From Pseudomonadota bacterium (GTDB lineage Bacteria; Pseudomonadota; Gammaproteobacteria; Steroidobacterales; Steroidobacteraceae): a DNA stretch of 64,000 nt. The stretch covers positions 124,001 through 188,000 of the forward strand of contig JADJXW010000020.1 of NCBI GenBank assembly GCA_016720075.1. Direction: 5' to 3'. Numbering within the stretch: position 1 is the first letter of the stretch; each line of letters opens with the position of its first letter. The notes below the pieces were generated by a model that saw only the letters and a list, made by a program, of their open reading frames with translations, ran no database searches and was not told the origin of the DNA. A program made the position numbers and the translations under genes. Below, piece by piece: positions 1 to 9,949 of the stretch.

Positions 1-1
1 G

Positions 2-472
2 AAGATCGCGGAGGACCCGCAGGGGCAATGGGCTGCCAGCGCGAAAGCCAGCTCCACGTACGCATCCGGAGCCGATGAAACCGCTGGCTACAGCGCGTGG
101 CAGGCCACCGGGGCGCCGAATGTCACGGCCTATTCCGACAGTTCCGAATCCTGGGCGTCGAAGGAGTCGGACAAGGGCATCGAATGGCTGGAAGTGGGAT
201 TCGCGAAGCCCGTGCATGCCACCGAATTGCGCATCCGCCAGACCAACGCGCCGGGGGCCATCATCAAGGTCGAGCTGATCGACGACAAGGGCGGCAAGCA
301 CAGCGTTTTCAGCGGTGTTGACGAAACGACCTATCCGCCCCAGACGATCACCTGGTTCAACGCCAAGACCGAAAAGACGGATTACCTGGTCAAGGGCGCG
401 GTCATCACGCTGGCAACCAACGCCGTTGGCGGCTGGAACGAGATCGACGCCGTGCAGCTGATAGGCGAATAG
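2..472 (+). CDS. C-terminal part of a protein with a discoidin-like (F5/8 type C-like) domain; 5' end outside the window
   Basis: The reading frame is open from the window edge to a TAG at 470–472, giving 156 visible residues. The visible part reads like a galactose-binding jelly-roll repeat: an A-T-G-A-P-N stretch near residue 34, then Y-S-D-S and a W-L-E-V-G-F strand, then E-L-R-I-R-Q-T-N and a W-N-E-I-D-A-V-Q-L terminal strand. This order is typical of discoidin-like carbohydrate or surface-binding modules in secreted proteins. No start, signal peptide or catalytic part is visible. The next gene is convergent on the minus strand, 15 bp away, so this is the end of a transcription unit from the left. 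The fold is inferred from strand pattern; function is unknown. Confidence 0.6.
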   Translation, partial: KIAEDPQGQWAASAKASSTYASGADETAGYSAWQATGAPNVTAYSDSSESWASKESDKGIEWLEVGFAKPVHATELRIRQTNAPGAIIKVELIDDKGGKHSVFSGVDETTYPPQTITWFNAKTEKTDYLVKGAVITLATNAVGGWNEIDAVQLIGE

Positions 473-487
473 ACTTCCCAACTGCGA

Positions 488-1381
488 TCACTGACGCTGG
501 CGGAAATCCCCCGGCGTCATGCCGTTCTGCCGACGGAAGAACCGGGTGAAATAGGATGGCTCCGGAAAGCCCAGTCGCGCGGCGATATGGGCAGCCGGGG
601 CGGTGGTGAACACCAGCAGTCGCCGGGCTTCCTCGCCGAGCCTGCCCAGGATCACGCCATTGGCAGTCTGGCGCGTGAACGCGCGGCACACCCGGTTCAG
701 GCGCAGCGGCGAGCACTTCAGGCGCCGCGCGTATTCCGGCACCGTCCAGTGCCGGTTGAAGTTCTGCTCGAGCAGCGCGCGGAAGTCATAGAACAACCTG
801 CGGTCACGGTCATCGTGGCGCGCGTCTTCGCGGGTTTCCACTGCCCGCCAGTGCTGCAGCAGGATCAGCCTCAGGAAATACTCGATGCCCGCGCGCCGTC
901 CGCGCCGGTCTGTGCGCAGTTCCTCATCGAGCTGCGCGAACAGCGAGGCCAGCAGTGCGGCCTGCGGTGGATTCTGGCTCAGGTCCACCACATGCGGCTC
1001 GCGCAGCAGCGAGGTAACACTGTCCTCATTGCGCACCAATGGCGCTTCCAGCACATGGTCGTGCGCCACGGTCAGGATCCATCCGGCCGCATCGGGACCG
1101 AAGTTGAAGCAATGGGCGACGCCGCCGGGAATCGAGGCCAGGCAGGGCGCGACCAGCGTGTGCGCCTCGCCATCGATGGTGGCGCGGCAGACACCGCCCG
1201 TGGCGAACAGCAGCTGCAGCAAGCCGGGATGCACATGGGGGCGCACGGTGTAGGCCAGCGCCTCGGCCCGTGCCTGCATGGCTTCCAGGTGCAGTTCCGA
1301 CCCCGGCCGGCCGGCTTCGCCATAGATTGCCAGCCGCTCCAGTTCGGAGGCAGGTAGGGATTTCCGGGTTCGCGGCGGCAT
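488..1381 (-). CDS. AraC-family transcriptional regulator with N-terminal cupin domain
   Basis: The protein has 297 residues. Residues about 30–115 look like a cupin sensing domain (P-H-V-H-P-G-L-L-Q-L-L, then I-P-G-G-V-A-H-C-F-N-F). Residues about 195–295 form the double helix-turn-helix of the AraC/XylS family, ending with A-A-R-L-G-F-P-E-P-S-Y-F-T-R-F-F-R-R and G-M-T-P. The start is the ATG at 1379–1381; longer in-frame versions run into the divergent promoter region. It is divergently transcribed from the carotenoid-oxygenase-type gene at 1473, and the 91-bp gap contains a GTAC-CAT-GTAC inverted repeat (1391–1401). The likely role is control of that neighbour in response to an aromatic or apocarotenoid ligand; this is inference from position. 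Confidence 0.85.
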   Translation of the reverse strand: MPPRTRKSLPASELERLAIYGEAGRPGSELHLEAMQARAEALAYTVRPHVHPGLLQLLFATGGVCRATIDGEAHTLVAPCLASIPGGVAHCFNFGPDAAGWILTVAHDHVLEAPLVRNEDSVTSLLREPHVVDLSQNPPQAALLASLFAQLDEELRTDRRGRRAGIEYFLRLILLQHWRAVETREDARHDDRDRRLFYDFRALLEQNFNRHWTVPEYARRLKCSPLRLNRVCRAFTRQTANGVILGRLGEEARRLLVFTTAPAAHIAARLGFPEPSYFTRFFRRQNGMTPGDFRQRQ

Positions 1382-1472
1382 GATCAAAAAGTACCATGTA
1401 CAGGGCCAGATTGTGCATTTTCTGGCTTCCCGGGCTCGATAAAGTGACAGCACTCGCCTCAAGGAGACTGTC

Positions 1473-2936
1473 ATGGCCCATTTCCCCAACACCAAGGGAT
1501 TCACCGACACGCTGCGCCCCATTCGCATGGAGTGCGACATCCTCGACCTGGAACTGGAAGGCGGGGTCCCGACGCAGCTCAGCGGCACTTTCCATCGGGT
1601 TCATCCGGATGCGCAGTTCCCGCCGCGCTTCGAGAACGACCAGTTCTTCAATGGCGACGGCATGATCACGCTGTTCCGCTTCCGCAACGGCAAGATCGAC
1701 CTGAAGCAGCGCTACGCGCAGACCGACAAATTCAAGGTGGAGCGCAAGGCCGGCAAGTCGCTGTTCGGCATGTACCGCAACCCGCTCACCGACGATGACA
1801 GCGTGAAGGGCATGATCCGCGGCACGGCGAACACCACGCCCATCGTGCATGCCGGCAAGCTGTTCGCGCTGAAGGAAGACAGCCCGCCGCTCATCATGCA
1901 TCCGCTGACGCTGGAGACCGAGGGCTACAGCAATTTCGGCGGAAGGATGCAGAACCAGACCTTCTCGGGTCACCCCAAGATCGACCCGATCACGGGCAAC
2001 ATGTGCAACTTCGGCTACGCGGCCAAGGGCCTGCTGACGCGCGATGTCTCGTACATGGAAATCAGCCCGGCGGGCGAACTGCTGTTCGAGACGTTCTTCG
2101 AAGTGCCGTACTACTGCATGATGCATGACTTCGGCCTGACGCAGGATTACGCGGTGTTCCACATCGTGCCGTGCACCGGCAACTGGGAGCGCCTGAAGGC
2201 CGGCAAGCCGCACTTCGGCTTCGACACCTCGCTGCCGGTTTACCTGGGCGTGCTGCCGCGACATGGCACAGCCAAGGACATCCGCTGGTTCAAGGCCCCG
2301 AAGACCATCTTCGCCAGCCACGTGATGAACGCCTACAACGAGGGCACGAAGATCTACTTCGATATCCCCGAGGCGGAGGGCAACTGTTTCCCGTTTTTCC
2401 CGGACATCAACGATGCGCCGTTCGACGCCAAGGCCGCGCGTCCGTTCCTGAAGCGCTGGGTGGTGGACATGGCCTCGAAGAAGGACGAGTTCGAGTCCAT
2501 CACGCAGCTCACCACGATGATCGACGAGTTCCCGCGCATCGACGAGCGCTACATGGGGCTGCCGTACCGGCATGGCTGGATGCTGGTGATGGATCCGGAC
2601 AAGCCCTTTGAAGGACCCGGCGCGCGCGCCTCGGGCTTCCGCATGAACAACATCGGCCACATCGACATTGCCACCGGCAAGACCGACGCCTGGTACTGCG
2701 GACCGCAGAGCATCATCCAGGAGCCGCAGTTCATCCCGCGCCACAAGGGCTCGGGCGAGGGCGATGGCTACATCATCGCGCTGGTGGACAACCTGGTGAC
2801 CAACTACTCCGACCTGTGCATCTTCGATGCGCTGCGCCTGCCGGAAGGGCCCATCGGGCGCGCGAAGCTGCCGTTCCGCATGCGCTCCGGGCTCCACGGC
2901 ACCTGGGCCGACGAGTCGAAGCTTCCGAAGCAGTAG
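1473..2936 (+). CDS. Carotenoid cleavage / lignostilbene-type dioxygenase
   Basis: The protein has 487 residues, the usual length of the retinal pigment epithelial membrane protein family. These are non-heme Fe(II) beta-propeller enzymes that split a C=C bond with O2. The four iron-ligand histidines can be placed at H167 (S-G-H-P-K-I-D-P), H218 (C-M-M-H-D-F), H283 (F-A-S-H-V-M-N-A) and H475 (S-G-L-H-G-T-W). There is no signal peptide, so it is cytosolic. The start is well supported by an AAGGAGA ribosome site at 1461–1467, 5 nt before ATG. The gene stands alone, opposite an AraC regulator. Because the window is rich in lignin-type catabolic genes, a stilbene or other phenylpropanoid substrate is at least as likely as a carotenoid; sequence alone does not decide. 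Confidence 0.9.
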   Translation: MAHFPNTKGFTDTLRPIRMECDILDLELEGGVPTQLSGTFHRVHPDAQFPPRFENDQFFNGDGMITLFRFRNGKIDLKQRYAQTDKFKVERKAGKSLFGMYRNPLTDDDSVKGMIRGTANTTPIVHAGKLFALKEDSPPLIMHPLTLETEGYSNFGGRMQNQTFSGHPKIDPITGNMCNFGYAAKGLLTRDVSYMEISPAGELLFETFFEVPYYCMMHDFGLTQDYAVFHIVPCTGNWERLKAGKPHFGFDTSLPVYLGVLPRHGTAKDIRWFKAPKTIFASHVMNAYNEGTKIYFDIPEAEGNCFPFFPDINDAPFDAKAARPFLKRWVVDMASKKDEFESITQLTTMIDEFPRIDERYMGLPYRHGWMLVMDPDKPFEGPGARASGFRMNNIGHIDIATGKTDAWYCGPQSIIQEPQFIPRHKGSGEGDGYIIALVDNLVTNYSDLCIFDALRLPEGPIGRAKLPFRMRSGLHGTWADESKLPKQ

Positions 2937-2956
2937 GCTGTGTGCGCGGACGGGCG

Positions 2957-3407
2957 TTACTCCCAGCCCGTCCCCGCGCGATAGACATTGGCGTTCAGGA
3001 ACACACCCTGCACGCGCAGGATGCGTCCGCCGCGGAACTTGAAGGCCTGGCCCAGCAGGTTCTCGTTGGGAAGCTGGTGTCGAGGAGGATAGAAGCGGCC
3101 CGGACTGGTGATGAACCAAAACCGGTGCTGAGTTGTTCGCGCGGGGGGGGGGCACCGGTTTCATCGGCGACGGCCTTCACCGCGCGCAGCAGGCAGAATC
3201 GACGCGGTAGGGCCCCACGGGAAGGCACCCACAAGCCCCGCCATGGAACGGGAACCGCCGGTGAACGGGGGGGCGGCAGGGGCAGCAGCGCTCAAGGTAC
3301 CGTGTGAGATGGTCCGAGAGGCAGGTGCGGTCGCAGGCGGGCGAGGCCGCGGAAGCGGGCAGCGCCAGCAGCGTGGCATACAGCGCGGTCCAGAGAATTC
3401 GATGCAT
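2957..3407 (-). pseudogene. Decayed gene for a secreted protein related to the one at 8951–9907
   Basis: On the minus strand the ATG at 3405–3407 opens a signal peptide (M-H-R-I-L-W..L-L-A-L-P-A-S-A-A) followed by C-D-R-T-C-L, matching the mature start C-D-K-A-C-L of the protein at 8951. The frame then breaks. R-F-C-L-L-R-A-V-K-A-V-A-D-E-T-G-A continues in a second frame (about 3150–3200). After the ten-G run at 3143–3152 the coding continues in a third frame (W-F-I-T-S-P-G-R-F, then F-R-G-G-R-I-L-R-V-Q-G-V-F-L-N-A-N-V-Y) to a TAA at 2957–2959. At least two frameshifts are needed. The whole locus would encode only about 150 residues against 318 in the intact relative, so some of the gene also appears deleted. 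It occupies most of the gap between 2937 and 3464; nothing else is visible there. Confidence 0.7.
3143..3152 (+). repeat. Ten-G homopolymer run
   Basis: Ten consecutive G bases lie inside the decayed gene at 2957–3407, exactly where its reading frame changes. It is either a slippage hot spot or a miscounted homopolymer in the read data. Confidence 0.9.
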
Positions 3408-3464
3408 GTTCCCGGCCCCGGTGGGTTGATGGCGCGGACCCGCTGACGCTACGCTGCCGCCCCT

Positions 3465-4999
<1,535 letters not shown>

Positions 5000-5003
<4 letters not shown>

Positions 5004-5380
5004 ACGGATTCCTTGCCGTCTTCCTCGGCGGTGGGATCGGCGCGGCTGCGCGCCACGGGGTGAACCTGCTGGCGGCACAGGCGGCCGGTTCGCGCTTTCC
5101 GTGGGGGACGCTGGCCATCAACGTGCTGGGGTCGCTGCTGATAGGTGCACTGGCCGAGTGGTTCGCGCTGCGCGTGCAGCTCGGCCAGCCGCTGCGGCTG
5201 TTTCTCATCACCGGTGTCCTGGGAGGCTTCACCACGTTTTCGGCGTTTTCGCTGGAGGTGGGGCTGCTGATGCAGCGTGGGCAGATGCTCTCGGCCGCGG
5301 GGTATGTGTTGGCCTCGGTGCTGGGCGCGGTGGGCGCCATGTTCCTGGGCATGTACGTGGTGCGTCAGCTGGCGACCTGA
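5000..5380 (+). CDS. crcB: Fluoride efflux channel CrcB/Fluc
   Basis: The 126-residue protein has four hydrophobic helices and the family signatures G-T-L-A-I-N-V-L-G-S near residue 35 and G-G-F-T-T-F-S-A-F-S-L-E near residue 75. These line the fluoride pore of dual-topology Fluc dimers in the inner membrane. The GTG start (5000–5002) overlaps the TGA of the acyl-CoA synthetase gene. Most crcB genes that respond to fluoride sit behind a fluoride riboswitch; none can be placed here because the upstream DNA is coding, so expression should follow the synthetase. Confidence 0.93.
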
Positions 5381-5390
5381 CACGTCTGGA

Positions 5391-5430
5391 ATATACTTAG
5401 AATCGACACGAATAGAATCGTGTAAACTAT
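5391..5430 (+). promoter_or_regulatory. AT-rich promoter-like segment with a small inverted repeat upstream of the VOC gene
   Basis: The 196-bp gap between crcB and the gene at 5577 opens with AT-rich sequence unlike its surroundings. It contains TATACT (5392–5397), the inverted repeat CACGA-6-TCGTG (5407–5422), and TAAACTATTATT shortly after. These are plausible promoter and operator elements for the gene at 5577; no exact -35/-10 pair can be fixed. Confidence 0.35.
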
Positions 5431-5576
5431 TATTCTGATTAATAAAGATCAGGATAACCCGCGGCGATCGATCCTGCCTCCGCAGTTCGCGTAGACTCGC
5501 TGCACCGCGGCGCACGCCAGTCAATCGCGCGTCGCGGCCCACAACGATCAACGACCTTCTTAGGGGTAGGAAACCG

Positions 5577-5960
5577 ATGGCTATTTTCACGCACGTGGTA
5601 CTTGGCGCTAACGACCTCGACAAGTCCCGCAAGTTCTATGACGCTGCGCTCGGCGCACTGGGCATCAACAACCTGGGACCGTTCGGCGACAAGGCTTTCC
5701 TGTATGGAAAGGATTCGCCTGAATTCCTGATCACCAAGCCGGCCAATGGCCAGGCGGCGTGTCATGCCAATGGCGGAACGCTGGGCTTCGTGGCCACCAC
5801 GCGCGATGCCGTGCACAAGTTCCACGCGGCAGGCCTCGCCAACGGCGGCACCGATGAGGGGCAGCCGGGTCCGCGCACCTTCACGCCCACGGCCTATGCG
5901 GCCTACCTGCGTGATCCCTGCGGCAACAAGATCTGCGCGTACTGCTTCGCGCCGGCCTGA
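5577..5960 (+). CDS. VOC-superfamily (glyoxalase/dioxygenase-fold) protein
   Basis: The 127-residue protein has the paired beta-alpha-beta-beta-beta units of the vicinal oxygen chelate fold. It starts F-T-H-V-V-L-G-A-N-D-L-D-K-S-R-K-F-Y-D and ends Y-L-R-D-P-C-G-N-K-I-C-A-Y-C. Short single-domain members include glutathione transferases, lyases and proteins of unknown substrate. A probable metal-ligand histidine (T-H-V-V) is present near the N-terminus, but the full ligand set cannot be assigned. It has its own upstream AT-rich region, so it is probably a separate transcript. The downstream gene is convergent, 3 bp away. Confidence 0.8.
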   Translation: MAIFTHVVLGANDLDKSRKFYDAALGALGINNLGPFGDKAFLYGKDSPEFLITKPANGQAACHANGGTLGFVATTRDAVHKFHAAGLANGGTDEGQPGPRTFTPTAYAAYLRDPCGNKICAYCFAPA

Positions 5961-5963
5961 GGA

Positions 5964-7100
5964 TCAGGCTTCGCCCAGGGTGCGCCACAGGCCCGTGCGG
6001 CCCTTGCCCTGGCTCTTGACCTCGTAAAGCGCGGCGTCGGCACGGGCCAGCAGCGTTTCGGGTTCACGGCCCTGCAGAGGGGCCAGTGAAATCCCGACGC
6101 TGCAGCCGACGCGCAGCGCGCGACCATCGGCTATCCGGTGTTCGCGCGATATCGCCGCGATGATCTCGTCGGCGACCGCGCGCGCGGTAAGCCCGTCGGC
6201 ATCCCGCAGCAGCACCACGAATTCATCGCCACCGATTCGGGCCACCATTTCATCGGGCCCGATCACCTGGCGCAGGCAGTCGGCCACCCGCTGCAGGATC
6301 TCGTCGCCGGCCGCATGGCCGTGCGTGTCGTTCACTGCCTTGAAGCCGTCCAGGTCGATGTAAAGCACCGCGAAGCGGCGGCCGCCTTCGCCCTGCCGGG
6401 CCGGCAGATCCTCGCAGTTCAGCGCGATCTGCTCGATCACCTGTGCCCGGTTGGCAAGGCCGGTGAGATGGTCGGTCTGCGCCATGCGCCGATGCAGTTC
6501 CTCCGCCGTGATCGCCGCCAGCAGGTTCTCCTGGTTGTGCTTGGTGAACGTGGCAATCGAGATCATCACGCACAGGATGACCAGCGCGGCGGCCATGTAG
6601 GCGCCACCCACCAGCATCAGTGTGAGCGCCGGTGGCGCCGTGGTGAGCACCATCGAGGCAATCGCCGGCCGCGGCAGGGCCGCCCAGCGCGTGGCAAGGC
6701 CGGCGAGGATGCCCATGCTGCCGCTGAGCGAAATCGTCATCAGCGCGATATCGCCGGAGAGGATGGACATCGTGGAGCCGAAGCCGAAGCTGATCATCGA
6801 AAGCCCGGCCGAGACCATGATCTCGACCAGCGGCTCGGGCTGGCCCCGGCGGCGCGCGATTACCGGGCACAGGAAGCGCCAGGCGATCATGGCCATCGAG
6901 AAGATCAGCCAGCCCCAGGCCCAGGCCGTGCGCGCGATGTAGGCCGTCGTCGCGCAGATGACCAGAAGAGTGAAGGAGTAGAAGGCCAGCGACAGCATCG
7001 TGGTCGGAATCGTCGCAAGCATCCGCTGGCGCACGGAGGCGGGCGCATCGGCGAGGTTGCCGAGCAGCAGTCGGGCGAGGGGGCTGAACTCGCTGGCCAT
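5964..7100 (-). CDS. Membrane-anchored diguanylate cyclase (GGDEF domain)
   Basis: The 378-residue protein makes the second messenger cyclic di-GMP from two GTP. Residues about 30–190 contain five or six hydrophobic segments forming an inner-membrane sensor of no recognised type. The GGDEF domain occupies about 205–375, with H-L-T-G-L-A-N-R at its start, the metal site D-L-D-G-F-K-A-V-N-D and an intact G-G-D-E-F at 290–294. The inhibitory RxxD site five residues upstream is absent (I-G-P-D), so product inhibition through that site is not expected. The ATG at 7098–7100 is preferred over an upstream in-frame TTG at 7154. The gene is divergent from the MFS gene at 7215. Confidence 0.9.
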   Translation of the reverse strand: MASEFSPLARLLLGNLADAPASVRQRMLATIPTTMLSLAFYSFTLLVICATTAYIARTAWAWGWLIFSMAMIAWRFLCPVIARRRGQPEPLVEIMVSAGLSMISFGFGSTMSILSGDIALMTISLSGSMGILAGLATRWAALPRPAIASMVLTTAPPALTLMLVGGAYMAAALVILCVMISIATFTKHNQENLLAAITAEELHRRMAQTDHLTGLANRAQVIEQIALNCEDLPARQGEGGRRFAVLYIDLDGFKAVNDTHGHAAGDEILQRVADCLRQVIGPDEMVARIGGDEFVVLLRDADGLTARAVADEIIAAISREHRIADGRALRVGCSVGISLAPLQGREPETLLARADAALYEVKSQGKGRTGLWRTLGEA

Positions 7101-7214
7101 CTGTCGCGGAATCTTCCTGCGATTCTGGGGGCCTGCTATTCTCACCGTCCACAAGCCGGTCAGGCAATAAAACTTCGCGGCCGCTGGCTACTGTCAAATC
7201 GGGGGTAACTATTC

Positions 7215-8594
7215 ATGGCTGTTGCTGCAGGCGGGACCAACCCGATTTCGGTGGTCGATGACAATCCAATGAGCGTGCGCCAGTGGATCGTCGTCATTCT
7301 GATGATCTTCCTGAACGCGCTCGACGGGTTCGATGTGCTGTCCAGCGCCTTCGCGGCCCCCGGCATCACCAAGGAGTGGGGCATCCCGCGCTCCGAACTC
7401 GGCATCATGCTGTCGGCCGAGCTGATCGGCATGGGCTTCGGGTCCATCCTCCTCGGCAGCCTGGCTGACAAGATCGGTCGCAAGCCGGCCATGCTGATCT
7501 GCCTGGTCATCATGGCGATAGGCATGTACCTGGCGCATGACGCCAATTCCGTGACCTCGCTGACGGCCTACCGCTTCTTCACCGGCCTGGGCATCGGCGG
7601 CATGCTGGCGGCGACCAACGCCGTGACGGCGGAATCCACCAGCAAGGAATCGCGCAGCCTCGCGATGGCGCTGTACGTGATCGGCTATCCGGTGGGCGGC
7701 GTGGTGGGCGGCTATGCCGCACAGAGCTGGCTGCTGGTGGATTACGACTGGCGCGCGGTGTTCATGTTCGGCGCCGTGGTGACGGCCATCATGATCCCGC
7801 TGGTCATGTGGCTGGTGCCGGAAACCCCGGCGTATTTCGCGGCCCGCCGCAAGCCCGACGCGCTGGAAAAGATCAACAAATCCCTGCGCGCGTTCAAGAA
7901 GCCGCTCATCGATGCGCTGCCGCCGGTGCGCACCGACATCGCCAAGCCCAAGGTCACGGACATCCTGTCCAAGCCCGGCATGCGCAAGGTCACCTGGCTG
8001 CTGGCGCTGGGCTACATGGTGCACACCTTCACGTTCTACTTCGTGCTGAAGTTCGCCGTGCAGATCGTCTCCGACGCCGGTTTCACGCAGCCCGAGGCCG
8101 CCAGCACGCTCACCTGGGCCAATATCGGCGGCGCCACCGGCGGGTTCCTGTTCGGCTTCCTGCTGAAGAAATGGGACATCAAGGGACCGACCATCACCTG
8201 CATGATCCTGGGCGTCGTGGCGGTGGTCTATTTCGGGATGGGCCATGACACGCTGACCTTCTGGCGCGTCTCGACCTTCCTGCAGATGTTCTTCCTGAAT
8301 GCCGCCATCGTGGGGTACTACGCGGCCTTCGCGCGAGGCTTCCCGGCCTATGCCCGTGCCACCGGCACCGGGTTTGCGCTGGGCGTTGGCCGCGCTGGCG
8401 CGGCCAGTTCCCCCATCGTGGCCGGTTACCTGTTCACGACGCTGGGCGGCGCGAACGTGGCGGCGGGCCACTTGAATGACCACCTGCTGCCGGTATCCAT
8501 CGTCATGACCGCCGGATCCCTGATCGGCGTGGTGCTGATGCTGATGCTGCCGCTGCGGGATGGCGACCGGGAACAGGAGCAGGAGTCCAAGTAA
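7215..8594 (+). CDS. MFS transporter, aromatic acid:H+ symporter type
   Basis: The 459-residue protein has 12 predicted membrane helices. The first helix contains A-L-D-G-F-D-V, the aspartate motif of the aromatic acid:proton symporter family (PcaK/BenK/VanK type). The loop between helices 2 and 3 has G-S-L-A-D-K-I-G-R-K-P, the general MFS signature. It probably imports an aromatic acid across the inner membrane; the substrate is not readable. A GGGGG stretch lies about 8 nt before the ATG. Its stop overlaps the start of the RidA gene by one base (TAATG), so the two are one operon. Confidence 0.88.
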   Translation: MAVAAGGTNPISVVDDNPMSVRQWIVVILMIFLNALDGFDVLSSAFAAPGITKEWGIPRSELGIMLSAELIGMGFGSILLGSLADKIGRKPAMLICLVIMAIGMYLAHDANSVTSLTAYRFFTGLGIGGMLAATNAVTAESTSKESRSLAMALYVIGYPVGGVVGGYAAQSWLLVDYDWRAVFMFGAVVTAIMIPLVMWLVPETPAYFAARRKPDALEKINKSLRAFKKPLIDALPPVRTDIAKPKVTDILSKPGMRKVTWLLALGYMVHTFTFYFVLKFAVQIVSDAGFTQPEAASTLTWANIGGATGGFLFGFLLKKWDIKGPTITCMILGVVAVVYFGMGHDTLTFWRVSTFLQMFFLNAAIVGYYAAFARGFPAYARATGTGFALGVGRAGAASSPIVAGYLFTTLGGANVAAGHLNDHLLPVSIVMTAGSLIGVVLMLMLPLRDGDREQEQESK

Positions 8595-8941
8595 TGCAGA
8601 TCAGGCGTATCGAATCGGGCGCGCGCATGTCGCAGGCCGTGGTGGCCAACGGCTGCGCCTATCTGGCGGGCCAGGTGGCTACCGACCCTTCCGCCGACGT
8701 GGAGGGCCAGACGCGCCAGGTGCTGGGCGAGATCGACCGGCTGCTGGCGCTGGTCGGCACCAGCAAGGACCGAATCCTCTCCGCCACCATCTATCTGGCT
8801 GATGTTTCCACCTTCGGGCAGATGAACCGGGCCTGGGAGGCCTGGGTGCCCGCCGATGCCAAACCGGCCCGCGCCACGGTCGAGGCGAAGCTGGTTGCAC
8901 CCGAATACAAGGTCGAGATCCAGGTCGTCGCTCTCGTCTAG
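8594..8941 (+). CDS. RidA-family protein (reactive imine deaminase-like)
   Basis: The 115-residue protein has the YjgF/RidA fold: Y-L-A-G-Q-V-A near residue 20, L-A-L-V-G-T-S-K-D-R-I-L-S-A-T-I-Y-L-A-D in the middle, and K-P-A-R-A-T-V-E-A-K-L near the end with the arginine used by active imine deaminases. Family members hydrolyse enamines or imines, or act in catabolic pathways on enol/imine intermediates. Its coupling to an aromatic-acid transporter suggests a pathway-specific role rather than general RidA housekeeping; that is inference. Confidence 0.88.
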   Translation: MQIRRIESGARMSQAVVANGCAYLAGQVATDPSADVEGQTRQVLGEIDRLLALVGTSKDRILSATIYLADVSTFGQMNRAWEAWVPADAKPARATVEAKLVAPEYKVEIQVVALV

Positions 8942-8950
8942 GAGATCTCC

Positions 8951-9907
8951 ATGCGCCACATCGCCTATGTCTTTGTCCCGGTCCTGCTGGTGGGTGTGGC
9001 AGCAGGAGCCAGTCCGGCTTCGGCGGCAGGGTGTGACAAAGCCTGCCTGGAACGGGTTGCTGCCGAGTACCACGCTGCATGGCTTGCGCATGATCCCTCG
9101 CGAGCGCCGCTGGCTCGCAAGGTGCGTTTCAGCGAAAACAACGTCGAGCTCACGCTGCCCGATGGCAGCTGGGCCACGGTGTCGGAGGCCGTTGGCACGC
9201 CACTGGTCCTGTCCGATCCGAAGACCGGCAACGTGGGCCTGTACACAACGGTGCTGCAGAGCAAGGAGATCCAGACCTATGCAGCCATTCGCCTGAAGGT
9301 GCAGGGCGGGCGCATCACCGAGGCCGAGCACATCCTTTCGACGAAGCGCAATCTGAGCTCGCCGCCCACTCCTTTCGGCGACATCTACAAGAACCCACGC
9401 GATCCGGACTTCACCCGCGTGGTGCCAGTGGCCGAGCGGGCCTCTCGCGAAGAGCTAAAGCAGCAGGCCAATGGCTATTTCGCGACGCTCGAGAACAACA
9501 ATGGCGAGATTCGCGGGATCCGGTTCTCGCCTGTGGCCACGCGCAACGAGAACGGCATGAACTTCCCGGAGATCGAGAAGGGCTTCAAGAGCGGCCGCTA
9601 CGGCTTCAACAACCGGGTCCGGGACCGCGACTGCATGGTGGTCGACGAGGAACGCTCTGCGGTGATGTGCCGCGGCTTCATCGACCACAAGGGCGTGGTC
9701 GACTATGTGCAGCTCACCGACGGCACCCGCCAGAAGTCGGTCTTCCAGGAACCCCATACCTGGTCGTTCCTGGAGTCCTTCAAGGTGAAGAATGGCGTGG
9801 TGACCGCAGTGGAGGCCACCTTCACCGCTGCGCCGTACTACATCAAGTCGCCGTTCACGAAGAAGCCGGATCCGGTTTACGACGCCATCAAGCCGTCGGG
9901 CAAGTAG
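8951..9907 (+). CDS. Secreted protein of unknown function, distantly SnoaL/DUF8021-like
   Basis: The 318-residue protein has a clear signal peptide (hydrophobic 5–20, cut near A-S-A-A-G-C). The mature start has two cysteines, C-D-K-A-C-L, followed by Y-H-A-A-W-L-A-H-D-P-S-R-A-P-L-A and F-S-E-N-N-V-E-L. The pattern of a helix, then x-H-D-P-S, then a short strand resembles the cone-shaped NTF2-like modules seen in DUF8021-type proteins. Two such modules may be present (about 30–150 and 170–300). A GGAGA site sits 5 nt before the ATG. The gene follows ridA by 9 bp and probably belongs to the same operon. A broken relative is at 2957–3407. No enzymatic role can be assigned. Confidence 0.75.
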   Translation: MRHIAYVFVPVLLVGVAAGASPASAAGCDKACLERVAAEYHAAWLAHDPSRAPLARKVRFSENNVELTLPDGSWATVSEAVGTPLVLSDPKTGNVGLYTTVLQSKEIQTYAAIRLKVQGGRITEAEHILSTKRNLSSPPTPFGDIYKNPRDPDFTRVVPVAERASREELKQQANGYFATLENNNGEIRGIRFSPVATRNENGMNFPEIEKGFKSGRYGFNNRVRDRDCMVVDEERSAVMCRGFIDHKGVVDYVQLTDGTRQKSVFQEPHTWSFLESFKVKNGVVTAVEATFTAAPYYIKSPFTKKPDPVYDAIKPSGK

Positions 9908-9949
9908 ACAACGCCCGGGTGGGGGCATGAGCCGCCACCCGGAGCCGCA

